From Macrolepiota albuminosa (taxonomy: Eukaryota; Basidiomycota; Agaricomycetes; Agaricales; Agaricaceae), in the NCBI GenBank assembly GCA_027475525.1, contig JAMWFC010000091.1, positions 310,001-374,000 of the forward strand: a DNA stretch of 64,000 nucleotides, read 5' to 3'. A model generated the notes under the pieces. That model saw nothing but the letters and a program-made list of their open reading frames with translations, was not told where the DNA came from and did no database searches. The position numbers and the translations under genes were made by a program. Positions 10,307 to 23,557 of the stretch are shown piece by piece; position 1 is the stretch's first letter; every line of letters starts with the position of its first letter.

Positions 10307-13300
10307 ATGCGCATAGAAGAGCGCAGGAAGCAACTCATGGCCAGCAGCAGTCAACAGACAAAGGGAGACCGACAGATGCCTCATGGAGCCGGGACAAGTG
10401 AGATCTCCAAGACATTATGTAACTGCCCAGCGGCATCAGCGACGACACACGTTGGCCAGCTAAATCGCGTCGTCAACGTTCCTCTGCCTTTTGATACTCA
10501 TCCACGACTCTCGACTTGTTCATGGATTCTCGAGGAGATTCTCAAACGAGGCGCCCGATTTCACCCAGTCAAGCGTTTCCCTCTCAGGTTGGCAAAGAAA
10601 ACCAACATTAATTTTGATGAAACTGGGATACCCTGTATCATATACGACCTTCATCGGGATGCCAACTGGCCAAAAGACTACTTCAATCCAAACTGGTTCA
10701 GAAAGCACGGGCCGAAAGGTATATTCATTCAAATCAATTTCAGTATTACAGCTATCTATTAACTGATTTCTAGAAATTCCCGTTCGGAATGTTTACAATT
10801 CGACTGTTAGGACCATGCTTCTGGATAATTTTATGGAGCAGTCCCGCAAAGCTCCAACATTCGCTTCGTTGAAAGGTAAGATTGATTAGTTGACTGTTGA
10901 CATTTATACTCCTACTCGAGTTTCCTTAGACAAGGAGAGGCTCTACGGCGAAGATGTGAAGTGTCCCGAGCGATGGTTGGAACTGCTTCGACAATCTGAA
11001 CTTATTCCTCCATTTCTTTTGCCAGGAAATGACGAAGATTTATTGGTTAGTTTTCTTGTGATGTTTAGTACCCGAGCTGACCGAGGTAATCTAGCCGCCG
11101 CACCACGCTGATACTTTTAAATGCCACATCGGGATTGGTGACACTTTTGCCCCTTGCCGCCTAGATCTCTGTGCTTCATCCGGACACAACCTTATGTGTT
11201 ATACAGAAGGGAAAGGATCATCATTCTGGTTCATGACCAGGGGCAAAGATGCTCCCAAGGCATTAAAATACTTCGAGGAATTGAAACGGGGCCAGAAAGA
11301 ACACGTTCTCACTCTTCAGCAGCTTGCCGATGCGCCCTTCACCATATATGTTGCGGAACAGAAGCTAGGAGACCTCGTTTTGATTCCGCCGCGCAGTTGT
11401 CATCAGGTCGTGAACTCCGGAGGTCTCACTATCAAGGCATCGTGGTCGCGAATGGTCTTGAAAGGGCTTGAAGCGGCTTATTACCACGAATTGCCCATGT
11501 ACCGCAGGTGATTATCCTTCTCATCATTTTAAAAATCACGTGGTTAAGACCTTGAAACTGTTACAGAGTTTGTTGGTCGGAAAAATATGACGTCAAATCG
11601 CTTATTTACCTTAATCTACTGAAGAGAAGAGAAGATTTAGCTTCATTGACGAAGAAACCGAAGGATCAGGATTTGCCGACGCTGCGGAAGAAGTATAAAA
11701 AGTTGTTATCTGAAACCGGACAATTACTCAGATTGTTTGGCTCCCTCCTCCTGGAAGAATCTCCCCCACAAACCCGTCTATTCCACTCATCCGGTACTCT
11801 TGGTTCCTCCAAGACATTGTCAACCCTTAACCCGCAGCTCGCATGTGATTATTGCGGGGCGAATATCTTTCAAAGCTTCTTTGAGTGTCTCAAATGTATA
11901 CCCCCTGGTCCGAAAACCTTGGAAAGCTCAAATATAAAATCCAGAGACGGCCTTGTCATTTGCCCTGGATGCTATGTCGAAGGCAGGAGTTGCAAATGTG
12001 GCGATATGGACCCGAATCAATGCCGTCCTTTTCAAGAACTTCTTGCTGTCCGTAATAAGGTGGCAGAGCTGTTATCGAGGTTCGAGGCTCGTCCGATTCC
12101 CAACTTGGAGGACACGTGAGTGATCGCTTTGTCGGCGCCTTCCATGATTTATGTTTGGGATACAGACCTTACAGTTCTGCGATGCAAACTTTCAGAGCGG
12201 CTTGTCTACTTCAGAAAATGCGTAGGAAATCTAAAGTTGGTGTGGGTTGTTTTACAGTAACTCTACAGTCTGACCCATGCTCATCTTGCAGGGGGAAGAA
12301 AGAACCTGTTCTGCATGTGCGGTTGGCCCTGGTCATGTCGTTTCTCCTTGGGTACTCGAGTGCAAGAAATGTCACCGGAGAAGGTGTTTTCCGTATATCC
12401 TGAACTCGGAAAAGCATCATGCCGCTGACGCGCTCTTGATACACTTTTCCAACTCGTTACATGAACATTACCGTGGTAGCTCTCTTCAGAAATACATCAA
12501 GGGCGAGGACCACTTCTTCCAAACCCAACAGCTCGGTTGCAAGCCGGATCCCACACAACAACGTGTCCGTCTTGCAGAGCGATATCGCAGATGTCGGCCT
12601 GTCAATCCAAATCTCGTACAAGCGGGATGGTATGATGATTACGTTGAAGTGCTAGTCGTGAGTATGAAAATGGAATTCCAGCCTCGTGTGACGACCGAAA
12701 ATGACACCTCGCAGAGTAATACCGAAATTGAACAGGATCGTACCAAGGTTCCACAAGATCTACCTTTGGAAAACGTATCGCGCTCGTTATCTCCCCTTTC
12801 GGAACTTTCAGATTCTACTGCAAGCGATGTTCCGGCGCCTACGTTGAAACGCAAACGTCAAGTTCTAGATTGTGTTTTGCTAACCAAACGGCCGTCACAG
12901 AAATCTATCTCAATTGCTGCGGGTTTTGACCCCTCCGATCTTCGAGGAGTGATTTCCGGTGTCCAGGTATGTCAGCACTGGCTATTTCCTAGCTCCTGTT
13001 ATCAAAGTTATGTTATAGCTACAGAATGTTGGTAGCAGCTCTACTCCCAGCTCGGACGCTGTCGAAGTGGCCCGCGAAGAACGAGGCCAGGTGCAGCCGC
13101 CCGCTCCTCCTAGTCTGCCTGCATCCGTCAGGGGGCACAAATTCTCGACGCAGAGTTCATCGCAGAGTTCGGCCTCTGATGTCATGGTATCTTCACTCAA
13201 GTCTAAGACTTCCATGCTTTTGGCAGCCAAGAAAACGAAGACCACATGGTGTGTTACCGAACAGCCTGACGTTCCCGCCCCGCCAACATCCACAAGGTCC

Positions 13301-15804
13301 CGCTCAACGTCTTTTACGACAAGGGATTCATCTGAACCCCAGCAAAGATCTCAAGTGCTCCAAGGCCCTGCCAGGATCGGTGAGTGGGAGTGGATATTGT
13401 ATGGTCTTTTCTAATTTCAGAAACTGCACCTCTAACAGATTTGGAGTCTCGCCAAATATTGACAGATGGGGACTCCACCAAACGCCGGGAACCACTTCGC
13501 AAACGCGTCTTGCCTAAACCTACTCGGCGCCAATCAAATTCCACCACTTCCACTGTTATCGGTTTGGCTGAAGTTTTCAACACGGCGGCGGTCCACAACC
13601 ACACTGCCTTCGAAAGCGCTGACGTAGATCTATCGCGGTCAAGCCCAGCTGCTTTCGGCGCGGTCCGTGAATCCGACCAAGATGTCATGCAGGTACGATT
13701 GTTGATCAACTGACTCAAAATATCCGCTTCTAATGTTCATCGGTGCAGATCGATCCTCACAGGTCGCCTTTAATCGGCAGACGTCAACATAATCAGAGTC
13801 CAGCTTTACTCCCCTCGACACCTTCGTCTTCAGACACCGATGTTCAACATTCAACGTCAATAAACTCTGAGAGAAATGCTGCTAAGGCTGCGCGACATGT
13901 TCCCACGAAACGCCGACTTAATCCTACCTCGCCAGCGACTTCCTCCTCTTCGGAGAGATCAAATCAGTCCCCGGAACAACCCCAAACGAAAGTTGTAACT
14001 TCTACCCGGAAAGACGAAAACAACACGAGACAGTTTCGATCCTTTTCGATTCCAGCGGCTCCAGCCCCATCCTCAAGCATAACTACAGCTACGGAGCCTC
14101 GTCAAACAATGGAAATTAGAGAAGATACCAGATCCAGGCAGCTACCACCGAGCGAACCAACTTCCTGCATGCCTGAAGCTTTGTCGCACACTCCGTTACC
14201 TGCCCCTTCTGCTGTTGCTGAAATGGCCAGCGCTTCGAGTTCCATAGTCACCGGTACTCGGTCTGTTCATGGCGTCTTGGAACCTCAGCCTCCTGTTACA
14301 AACGGCACCGTGCCGCCAGATGTTGCGCCATCTATCCGGTTGGACGGGAACTCATTGGAGAATGCCGTTGAAGGGCTTCGAAGAGCCATCTCAGACTCGC
14401 CAAACCTTCCGCCCCAAGTTGTAGATGCAATCGTCGCATTGGCAGATGCAATGAACAAGGTATAGAGTCGATTCTTGCTCTTACCACAGTGTCGTCTCAT
14501 TGCCAGTCAGTTTACAACTCAACATTCCCAAAATAGTCAAAATCTCCCAAATCCGGTATGTCAGGAATTAACTATCATCCCATCAATGTCTATGAACTAT
14601 GATTCCAGCCAGCAATCCCCCCAGCCTGGTCTGAAGTATGTGGTGATCATTGCCCTCCCACTTTGACTGATGTTTTTTGTCAGGGGAATTACCTGTCTAT
14701 GTTGGTGAGCTGGACAATTTTCGAACGCAAATAACCATTCACTCGATCGTAACAGCAACAGGCACAGGCTTTGTCCCTTCTGTGGTGGGGTGTTGACTGT
14801 CAACGTCTTCAACAAATCCTATCGCAGTCTCGTGAAATATTCCCCTACTCCTGTCATGCGGTTCCGCCATTCGACGAAGGTGAGTTTGCTTTCAAAGGCA
14901 TGCATACTCGGACTTGAGTTTTCCAGGATATTCGAATTCGAGGTCTTCAAATATCTCTGATCACTTTCCGCACCGGGTGCAGCACTATGGCGGTAGGCTC
15001 CTCTATGTTCATGATGTATATTGTTGCTTGAGTTCAAACATTGTATGTAGATGGATCGCGAATGAGGACCAATTATTCTTACAATCAACAAAGATATCAA
15101 CCCTATGAACGACGCCAGGACAACAGAAACCACCCGTTTCCCCGGCATCGATACAATTCTGCTCAGACTCAAGACAGACCTCCACGTCCCATGATGTCTG
15201 ACAATTCGCGCCATCGAGTATTCCCTTCTAATCAGGGGCATTTTAGCTCTCCTCGCCAAACCAGCGGTAGCGAAGGAAGGAGCATGGATGGAAATGGTCG
15301 TCGGTCTGAATCTGCTCATCTGGTGGGATCTGCTGGGCCGGGATCTACCTCTTCTTCATCCTCCGCTCTTCATAATCCAGGCAGTAAGAGCGATAGCGCA
15401 GAAAATTTAAACGACAGAATCCACCCTCATCGAGACCATTCGTTTCGTCAGTCCCCTTCGTCGATAACAAATCAACCACTGTCTTCATGTATCTCGACTA
15501 CGCTATCCCAGCCATCGGCCCAGCAACATGGCGAAGTTGATTCCATACAGTCATCTTCCCATCCTGAGCCGTCCGCCGAAACATTACCTGGCACAGATGG
15601 AAACCTCCCAGCTAACCGTAAGTGTTTGTCTTTCTACGCTTTATCACTTAGCTTGACTGTTATAAAGTCATCAGCAGGGAAAGCGGCTGTGAACAAAGGG
15701 AAATGGCCATCGACGATGACATCTCACAGGAGGGAGATTCTACTTCTCAGCCGATCAACCCCAAACACTTCAATGATTCTTTAATAGAGAATCCGTGGGC
15801 CTAA
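10307..15804 (+). CDS. JmjC-domain protein with zinc-finger region and long low-complexity tail
   Basis: This is a multi-exon gene. The first introns I can place are 10719-10773, 10876-10929, 11046-11094 (branch CTGAC) and 11508-11566. Later ones include about 12968-13024, 13380-13421 and one ending at 15056. The JmjC fold spans NINFDETGIPCII, WFRKHGPKEIPVRNVYN, HIGIGDTFAPCRLDLC, SSGHNLMCYTEGKGSSFWFM and IPPRSCHQVVNSGG. Two Cys-rich blocks follow: CDYCG...CLKC...CPGC...CKCGD at about 11845-12005, and CSACAVGPGH...CKKCHRRRC at about 12310-12390. The remainder is Ser/Pro/Gln-rich and probably disordered, ending ENPWA at the TAA at 15802. The exact exons at 12116-12290 and 14460-15050 are uncertain. 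JmjC proteins are Fe(II)/2-oxoglutarate oxygenases, often histone demethylases. Here the first Fe-ligand His is replaced by Arg (CRLD), so activity is doubtful. An upstream exon may exist. Confidence 0.8.
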
Positions 15805-16000
15805 TCGCGGACTGTATTTTGTTATATTATCATCGATACATCTACATACGATCTATCACCCGTGTCATGCCCCTGTCTTTCTCCATGCTTTTGATCTAGT
15901 CTTCTATCTAACCAAACTTGTATCTTTACATGATCTGGTCCTAACATCAGGAATAATAGAGTCCTCCTGTCCTCTGTTTGAGTTATTAGTGTATTTAGCG

Positions 16001-16340
16001 AACTTCCAAATGGAGGTACGGAGTGCAGGAGGGCTAAGCCTACGTACCGTTTATTTCAATAGCATCTTTCTTCTGTTTTTCTCCACAAGTCGGCTGCTTG
16101 GATTTCTTATGACAAGCCAAGGTAGCACGAGATCTCGAAAGTTTAGGGCAGGTTCGACCCTCCCTCCTTGTACGCTGGTCCCTTCTACTATGGAGTCGGC
16201 GTTGAGAACGAGAGTGAGGGGAGGACGACCGGTTCCCTCGGTTGAGGATGAAGCAGAAGGGGCTTCCCCAGGAGGTGACTCTCAGTTAACGGCAGGCTAC
16301 ACAGACATCGCCTCAGTGGAGGTTTTAGACAGTGAACCAG
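16001..16340 (+). pseudogene. Isolated 5' end of an Ngaro-like element (A repeat plus gag start)
   Basis: CTTCCAAATGGAGGTACGGA and the following AGTGCAGGAGGGCT resemble the Ngaro-1 A repeat (CTTCCAAATGAAGGCACGTC, then ATGCAGGAGGGGT). About 100 bp later an ATG at 16109 opens a Ser/Arg-rich frame (STRSRKFRAGSTLP) like the Ngaro-1 gag N-terminus (SRTRGGRSGSTLA). The frame then runs into LTR-like DNA, so only the left end survives. Confidence 0.55.
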
Positions 16341-16610
16341 TTCGGGATGCTCTGCTCTTCCCCAACTCCATTCCACTTTTGTTGACCCCCAGACTTAGCC
16401 CAGAACCCTGCCAACTTCTTCCTTTGAACTCCAGCACTCTGTGTGAGCCCTGTAGTACTTTCATGCCTCTTCAGAACTCCCAGAAACCCACTTATCTCTC
16501 CTTCTCCTCATAAGTTCAGAGCTGCTCTATAGATGTTGAGTCTGCCTAGTAAGGACCTGCTCTGCAGTTGGAAGCCCCAGTCACCTGAGGGTCATATCAT
16601 CCTCTCTAAA
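16341..16610 (+). mobile_element. LTR fragment related to the repeat at 61.9-62.5 kb
   Basis: Shared landmarks include CTTAGCCCAGAACCCTG here versus CTCAGCCCAGAATCCTG at about 62345, and TGCCTAGTAAGGACCTGCT here versus TGCCTAGTAAGGACCCGCTT near 62479. It is fused directly to the Ngaro 5' fragment. The flanking 16611-17216 shows no gene. Confidence 0.5.
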
Positions 16611-17216
16611 TCAACCAACCCTGCAGGACTCCCCAACCTTAAATTAAGAGTCATGTTGTGGACCACAAGCATTTATAGTGGTAAATAAGGTTGAGACTAT
16701 AAAGAATAAACATACAGATTTTGGAGTTATCCTGCAGTGGCATATGTGAAAAAGAAAAAGGAAATAGAACTGGTCGTGCACGTCTCTTTTCAACAGGCAG
16801 AACTGCAGAAACATTTAGTGGTGCCCACGGTGGTTAAAGATTAAGGGTTAAGGGACCCCCATGGCTTGAAAATTTGAAAACAATCATCTAGAGGATAGGG
16901 CTAACAAAAAAAAATAGCTAGAGATTTCATATCCCAACACATGATAGGTGTGTCAAGTCGCCTTTTACTATCGTACCAGCTCGATAACCTGCTCTAACAT
17001 CCTTGAGCAGAAGTGACAAGAGAAGTGACAAACCTCAAGTTGGTATTGCGAAGAAACTCGACGAATTCTGTCGTCCTATCTAGATTCTATTATCTAGAGC
17101 AAATACATGAATATCAAAGGAGAAAAGAGAAAACAAGACAAGTCATCAGAGGTGGCCGATTTGGGAGACCTGCTGGCTGGATGGACGGCATAATATGTCT
17201 CTGGCTACACTAAGAT

Positions 17217-18554
17217 TCAGAGCTTGCCCAACGGGTGCGGCGGAAGGGTCAATACATCGTAGATCTTCTTCGCTAGGCCGGTAGGATTCATCTGTATTAT
17301 CTCCAAGCCAAAATATCAGAGTGTGAACGCTTGATGAAGATCAGACATACCAGATGACCGGCGCCCTCTAAACGCGAGAATGAGGCTAAGTGGTTGATAC
17401 CGCCGACAGAATTCTCTATGATGTCGTCTTTGACTGCTTGAGGCCTATTATAGTCATTATTAAGGTTCTCGGGGAGAACGTTAAATTATGTACAGATAAT
17501 CGTTGGTGGCACCATAGATAAGATGAACAGGCATACGTCGAGCCACTGATCCTAGAAGGTTATACGCACGAATCGGACCGATACCGTCACGATAACAAGC
17601 CTGAAAGAACAGCTCAAGAACATTCAGCTGTGGTACTGAGCTAGAACATACTGTTTCCTGTTTACGACTGCATTTCAGAGTCACTCCTTCAGTCTTGTCA
17701 GGATAAACCGCGGTTGGAAGTGGACGCATGCCATCTTTCTAATGATAGCTATGGATATTCAAGGAAGGGCGAAAAAAAAAGGTCAGCGCTTACCACAAAG
17801 ATTTTGAGCACTCGATCATCCCAGACTTTCCATGCCGATCGGCTCTTGAGCAACTTGTACGCTTCTTCGTATGATGGCCATATATCTCTCCGATTTATCG
17901 CGCCTTTAACCAACATCTCAGCTGGCTCTCCCGTGAACTTTGGGTGCATGGACATAAGTTCGCAGAGAATAAGAGATTCGAAGCTGAGATTCGAGGAGTA
18001 ACCAAGTGAGAGCAGTCTATGAAACAATACGTGTCACAACATCCAACATATTCGTAAGGAATAGACGTACAGGCAGACTGCGCCCATGGAATGGCCAATA
18101 CCTACGAGACGGCGAGTGCTAAAGTCTACATCGACACCCGTTCCGAAACATGTAAGAAACATGTAGATTGCTCGAGCATACTCCTCCCATGGGACTAATA
18201 ACCTCAGTGGGTAAAAGGCCGGGATACGCTAAAATACTCACATATAGGTTCATATCCTATCAGAATTTTCTCGTTTAGCACGGCTGCGTCGCCATGATTC
18301 GGTGCGTCAATAGACCACACTTCCCGTACTTTGGGAGATCCATTCTCGCCATCAAGTAGGGCGTAAAACTCGTCTATTGTCGGCTCCCAGTGTTCCTTAT
18401 GAAACCCCGTTCCATGTGTAAAAATAAGTGTCAATGCTGAAGGGTCGTTTAGGTGATTTGAATCCCGCTTCCAGTAACGTTTAGCAGTAATCAAGAGAGG
18501 ATAATTAGGACGGGGATCGAATGTGAACGACTGTGACGAGAGGCCTCGGGTCAT
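17217..18554 (-). CDS. Alpha/beta hydrolase (six exons)
   Basis: The start is the ATG at 18552-18554 (MTRGLSSQSFTFDPRPNYP); the open frame upstream has only a TTG. Exon 1 carries LTLIFTHGTGFHKEHWEPTI (oxyanion region). After a short intron (about 18241-18195) exon 2 carries VGIGHSMGAVCL with the nucleophile Ser. Further exons are LLSLGYSSNLSFESLIL, KDGMRPLPTAVYPDKTEGVT through VHLIYGATNDYL, and FSRLEGAGHL with the catalytic His. The last exon ends NPTGLAKKIYDVLTLPPHPL-GKL-stop. The Ser-Asp-His triad layout and length (about 380 aa) fit a fungal AB-hydrolase of unknown substrate. The C-terminal Gly-Lys-Leu matches the broad peroxisomal PTS1 pattern, so a peroxisomal location is possible but unproven. 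Confidence 0.8.
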
Positions 18555-19808
18555 GGTGGATTTAGGAAAGATAGAGGGTCCATGGATGAAGGTTAAAACG
18601 TTCAACAGCGAAAATCACGGAACAATCTGAGGGAACAAGAGTATTCGGGCGCGTCACGCGTCCCTAGTCACGAATGACCCGGGGTAACCGAACTCCGAGG
18701 AACAATCCACCCTGCATCGACCATAGAAGTAAAATGTAAGCTTACAGAAATGTATTTCCATCTCAAGGCATTCAAATGGTTCTTCAGATGATCCTATATT
18801 TGCTTGACATCCGAATCACGACTGCTCTCAAGGCCCGATTGAATTGAAGCTCACCACATCAGTTCGCGTCCGTGTGATAGTGAAATATGTAGGATTCAAA
18901 CGCAAAAAGAGCTGAATACCTTCGCATTTCCTCTGGTTTCTTTCAAAATGACTTCGAGTGCGCAGACAGGTTATCTTGATCGTAAATGGAACACATGGCT
19001 ACTGCGAACTGGCTATACAGATCGAAAAGGAATGACCAAAGATGCTTGTTAGAGGCATCGCCTATAGCGACAAGTCGGTTACACTTCGACGACTTATTCA
19101 TTGGCTTTCCATGTCGAGTTGGGGCTCGGGTTGTTGTCCCCATATTTGATGAGGTTTACTCGTAACCTGTTGATCCATATCGATGCTTACTGTCGCGATA
19201 ACAGTTGTAGCTGTGTACTTATCCCTTAGCTTTGAATGCGGCCAAACCCATTGAGAATCAGCTTTATCGAGACCACGTCAGTCCCTTGCCAAACTTACCA
19301 CTAGCCTTCGGAGGTTTTTTTTGCGCCCAAACTCATCGCTTACCGCGATGATAGTATCCTTTTCATACGAACAAAAAAGGACTCCGTGTAAATCCTAATC
19401 TGATTGTGTTTCTCCAGCGTTTCTCCTAGCGAAGAAGGGTACCTGCCTGGACCCACAGTCTCCCTGGCCTTGGTTTGCAGATGCCTTATCAATACAGTGA
19501 AACAGATCAGATTTTGGAATATCAACTCTAGTCTTCCCATCCGCAATTGACTGTCCATGTTGGATTACTATCATATCGGATAGTTTCCATTTCTATCCAC
19601 ACACTTTCAAATACGGGATCAATACATCATCACGGGAATCATTTCGTCCTACCCTAAAGAACGATTTGAATGACAGCTGGCTGGCCTCGTGAATATCTCA
19701 CAATACGTCAAGGAACCATACTGTTGACAAAAAAAAACATGTGAATCTTAACGCGTAGTCTCGCGGTACATATTCACTGTTCCACCTGTTGGGCTCCGTG
19801 TTTTTGTG
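18555..19808. other. Intergenic, no supported gene
   Basis: Two short minus-strand frames (about 18943-19143 and 19340-19558, both under 75 codons) are the only open stretches. Neither shows a recognisable motif or clear splice links. Treated as the shared upstream region of the divergent hydrolase and F-box genes. Confidence 0.5.
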
Positions 19809-22743
19809 ATGTTTTCCCCAGATTTCTACAGCAGCGACTCTGCAGCTGAAAGTGATTCTGAATGGGACACTGATTCGGAAGCTAGCACACGGGATGACAG
19901 CGACTCGTATGAGTATGAAGATCTATCATCAGACCCAAATGATGATGACGAGGTTGAAAGTGACGATGATGATTCTACGAGCACTACTAGCAGTATCAGT
20001 TCCAATGATGAATCAAACGATGAGCAGTGGCTAGAAGACCTTGAAGGCGATGGAAGCTTCGGTGGATTCGAACGCAACAGACACAATAGGATGCTCCCAC
20101 CATCGCCTACTAGCTGGAAAGTCTTTAGATGCGGTATGCGATTTTTGTGCTTCTGTCCTCTTGTTCTGCTATAAGGTTCTTGTAGCCATCCACAAGCCAG
20201 AAATATCCTTACCTGAGCCAAGTGGTCCAGATTATTTTTCCAGTCTTCCGCTTGATATCGTTAGCGAGGTCACGGTCTTCTTTGTCACTGATATCGTCGC
20301 TGATATACCAGTGCTACAGATCCTCTTTGTTTTGGAACCGCGAGACCTCGTCTCATTTTCTCTTGTGAATCACGCTTTCCATCGTACAGCTCTTTCACCC
20401 GAAAATAAATGGATTTGGATCGCAAGCCTGGCTCGCTCTAACTTGATGCCTTGCCCGGCAGGTTTGAATTTATACTTTTGGATGCAGCTTATGGCAGGCA
20501 GCCGACTTTGTCAGGTATATCAAAGAATTAATATACTCGTACTCGTCGCTGATTGCCTTCAAAGGAATGCGGAGTGAAAGAGGTAGCGGACTGGGAAATC
20601 AACTTCTGGCTACTACGGCGTATCTGTCCAGACTGTCTTGCGGAAAAGTGCGTCCACTTTGTCATCTAGCTCGATGTCCTCTGATACACAACTTAGCCTT
20701 ATATCGACCGATGAATTTCGAAAGAAGTTCAAGGGTCACAGCGCCAACATACTCCATCTTGTTCAATATTCTAGATGTTTGTTGCCCAACCTACTTGTGT
20801 CGGTTGCTTCCTTTTAGTTTTGACCTTTCTGATGAACAGTAACCGATAAATGTTCAACTGGCTCCAAGAAGTTCTGGATGGCTGATGTCATCTATGTCTA
20901 CCACAAGCGCGGCGAGTTCTTGTCAACTACGCTACCTATGGATGAACAAGTACGGGCTTGGCTTAATTTTGCAGAGAAAAGGAAACAACTCTTCCGTTTC
21001 CTGGACCAAGTGAGCATACACTTTTGTCGTCGACAGCGATTGACTGGATGCCCTCTCAGATTGCCAAGGACGGTAAGAAATGGGGAAATCGTATCAAAAG
21101 GGTGCAGAAACTAGATCTTTTTATGGTGCGCATCAATCGTGTCCAGCAGTAAGACTTCAGTCAAATATGATCCCTTGAACGCACTTAGAAGTTGGCTGCA
21201 TTCCAGGATCGGGAACAAATTTCGAGAACTAGGCCTCCACGATAAGGATATCAATCTCTTTCGAAAACACCCTGGCATATACGTCACAAGACCACTCAGT
21301 GATCATGGTACCTTCTAGCCCTTCGAATTCTTGTGCCATAGTTGAATGATCTGGTGTCATAGATTGGGTACGGGTGAAAGAATATTACTACCCTCGCATC
21401 CTCCAAGTCCAAACGAATCGTTTGAGGAGGAAACGCGAAGCGCTTGTTGAGAAACGACGGTGTAGCCTGGAGGCAGCTTATCATGCATGGATTCAATGCT
21501 CTGTAGACAGTGGGCAGATGAATGCATCCCGATCGGTCCTTCTTCCTCGTGCATCGGAGCTGCTGAACGTCGAGCCTTTTGTTTCGCAGATCGAGGCTCC
21601 TTCCAAGGTTTCTGTTGATTTTTCATCTTGCGGGAACAATTTTCAAATATTCATCTGGACCTGGACAGCTCGTATTCTGGGGAATATGAACAGAATTATG
21701 ACAGAATCCGGAGTTTTACAAGCGACTACAAGTACTCTAGGTTCTGGAAACTATGGGCACCTTGCTACTGCGACGGCTGTTTTTCTTTGCTCAGAAAGCT
21801 CTTCGTCGCCGCTTATAGGTTGGAAAGAAGTGCTGATGCACAACCGACGCTGCGACAAGCTCGCTCTCAAATTTTTTCATGATGGCTCCTCCATTGTTCA
21901 AGGGTTACTCCCACTCTTTGGCCTCGCAGTTTCTGGACAGTATTCTCCCTTGCAACTGGATATACAGGATTTGCGTTTTCGGTGCTTGGACTGCGGTCTT
22001 ATACAACGGCCTGCGCCGAATCGCTCGAACGGAAGGCGCATGCCTGGCTGGAGGATATTTACATGGAGAGAATGCGTCAGAGGCTCGCTTTGCTTCTGGT
22101 CTTGCACTCGTACTCATGTATCAAATTTAAAAGGTTTCTCATATCACTGAAGCAGAATTTAAGGATCACAGGAGATGGGAAAGATTAAGCGACGAAGAGA
22201 CGGCTTGTGTGAAACTATACGAGAACAGAGAAGGCGTTCATGGATGGAGCTGTAATCACTGTTCTGATCATATGGGCATCTTATGTAGTATCACGATTCA
22301 AGACGTTTTTCGTCATTTGGAATCCCGGTGAGCCTTGATGTAACGGTGATAATCAGACCGACATTCCTCACGCCATGACACAATGAATGACAGGCATGGG
22401 ATTTCGAAACCAATAGAGATGATTGACTACTTCAATAAACTTTACGATGGACGTCCGTACGCCAGTTGTGGCGTAATCTTACTTGCTGAGCCACAATATT
22501 ATTGTCGAAAATGTGGAGAATGGAGGCTTTACTCTCTAGAAGGTATCCATTTGCATTTTCAAAACACAAGGTCGTGAGTGACTTCTTTACTTGCCGTTAC
22601 GCTGTGACAGCTCTTGACACAGTTGATCTAGGGCTCATCTAACCTCGGCTGGGAAACCAATGATAGGTAAAGATATTGCTGAAGTACGATGTTTGAGCGG
22701 AAAGGGACGATCGGATCATATGAGTTTGTGTAATGGCGTATAA
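19809..22743 (+). CDS. F-box protein with acidic N-terminus
   Basis: ATG is at 19809 (MFSPDFYSSDSAAESDSEWD). The first about 85 residues are strongly acidic and Ser-rich. After a short intron comes the F-box: YFSSLPLDIVSE, joined across an intron to ILFVLEPRDLVSFSLVNHAF (about 20230-20375). WIWIASLARSNLMPCP follows. The next exon gives CQECGVKEVADWEINFWLLRRICPDC, two CxxC pairs that probably bind zinc, a common arrangement in agaric F-box proteins. Downstream exons are harder to join. One contains YYCRKCGEWRLYSLEGIHLHF (about 22498-22560), and a further splice could extend to a TAA at 22741. F-box proteins link substrates to the SCF ubiquitin ligase through Skp1. The substrate is unknown. 22744-23557 has no clear gene. 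Confidence 0.7.
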
Positions 22744-23557
22744 CATGCGCTTTGGGCCTGTTACAATGTGTTAATTCGAGGCTGTGTGTTTAGCAGTGCG
22801 TGATCCGAGAGCGGATGGAAGTTCCAACGTGGTTTGCGAGAGAGAAATGTATTCCTTGAGTCCTTGAGGGCCGGTCCTCCTCCTGAGAGAGAAACCGAAA
22901 CTCAAGCCACAGAAGTGAAGTCACGTAGAACCGAGGTTCGAAAGGGACGAGGTGAATGTGGGCCAAATGAAGGAGGAAAGAGAGGACACGGCCTGGGTCA
23001 TTTTCGATGTATAGCTTGTACGAGTCACTGAACCATCATCGGCCTAGAAAGCTGTACTTCATGATTGGAGTAACCTGCGGCGGTGGCAGCAGATGTGCGC
23101 CACGCCTGAAGCTGTGACTTGCATGGAGGTCAGGGTTGAAGCCAAGGAGAGACAGTGCCTCTCTGATTGTATTGATGAAGTGGTTGCAGGGCCTTACTAG
23201 TCCTTACTGTCCTGGTTGTTTGAATAAAGGGGCATGGCCATTGCAGGGAAGTTCTGTGCTGTGGGGTCTACTCTAGACTGATCAAATTAATGTAGCTCAG
23301 TACTAGTATATCAGTATTGACGAGTTCAGGAAAGGACACAGTTTCGGAACGTGAAAACTCTGATCGGCACTTTGCTCAATCAATCGGCTAGCTCCACGTC
23401 CATCATTAAGAGGACTTTCGGCCGACGAGCAGGTATCTCTCTGCCCTTAAGAGCAACTTTGTTCTACGTTAGAGTGAGTTCCATTCTGATGATTTCGACT
23501 CTAGTCCGACCCATGGAGTCTATAATAGAACTGTCAGTGTCAGGCAATCCCGTCGCT
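22744..23557. other. Intergenic / upstream of HMG-CoA lyase
   Basis: Only short frames without motifs are present. The last about 200 bp is open in the HMG-CoA lyase frame but lacks an ATG before 23510, so it is read here as 5' untranslated sequence. Confidence 0.5.

Noticed and set aside
19826..20221. 131-codon minus-strand frame opposite the F-box N-terminus
   Set aside because: Shadow of the acidic Ser/Asp-rich exon. The antisense of GAT/TCA repeats stays open without meaning.
22834..23031. Arg/Glu-rich frame downstream of the F-box gene
   Set aside because: Short, low complexity, no homologous motif, no splice partners.
23351..23557. N-terminal extension of HMG-CoA lyase
   Set aside because: The frame is open but starts at GTG. 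The ATG at 23558 begins a good mitochondrial presequence.
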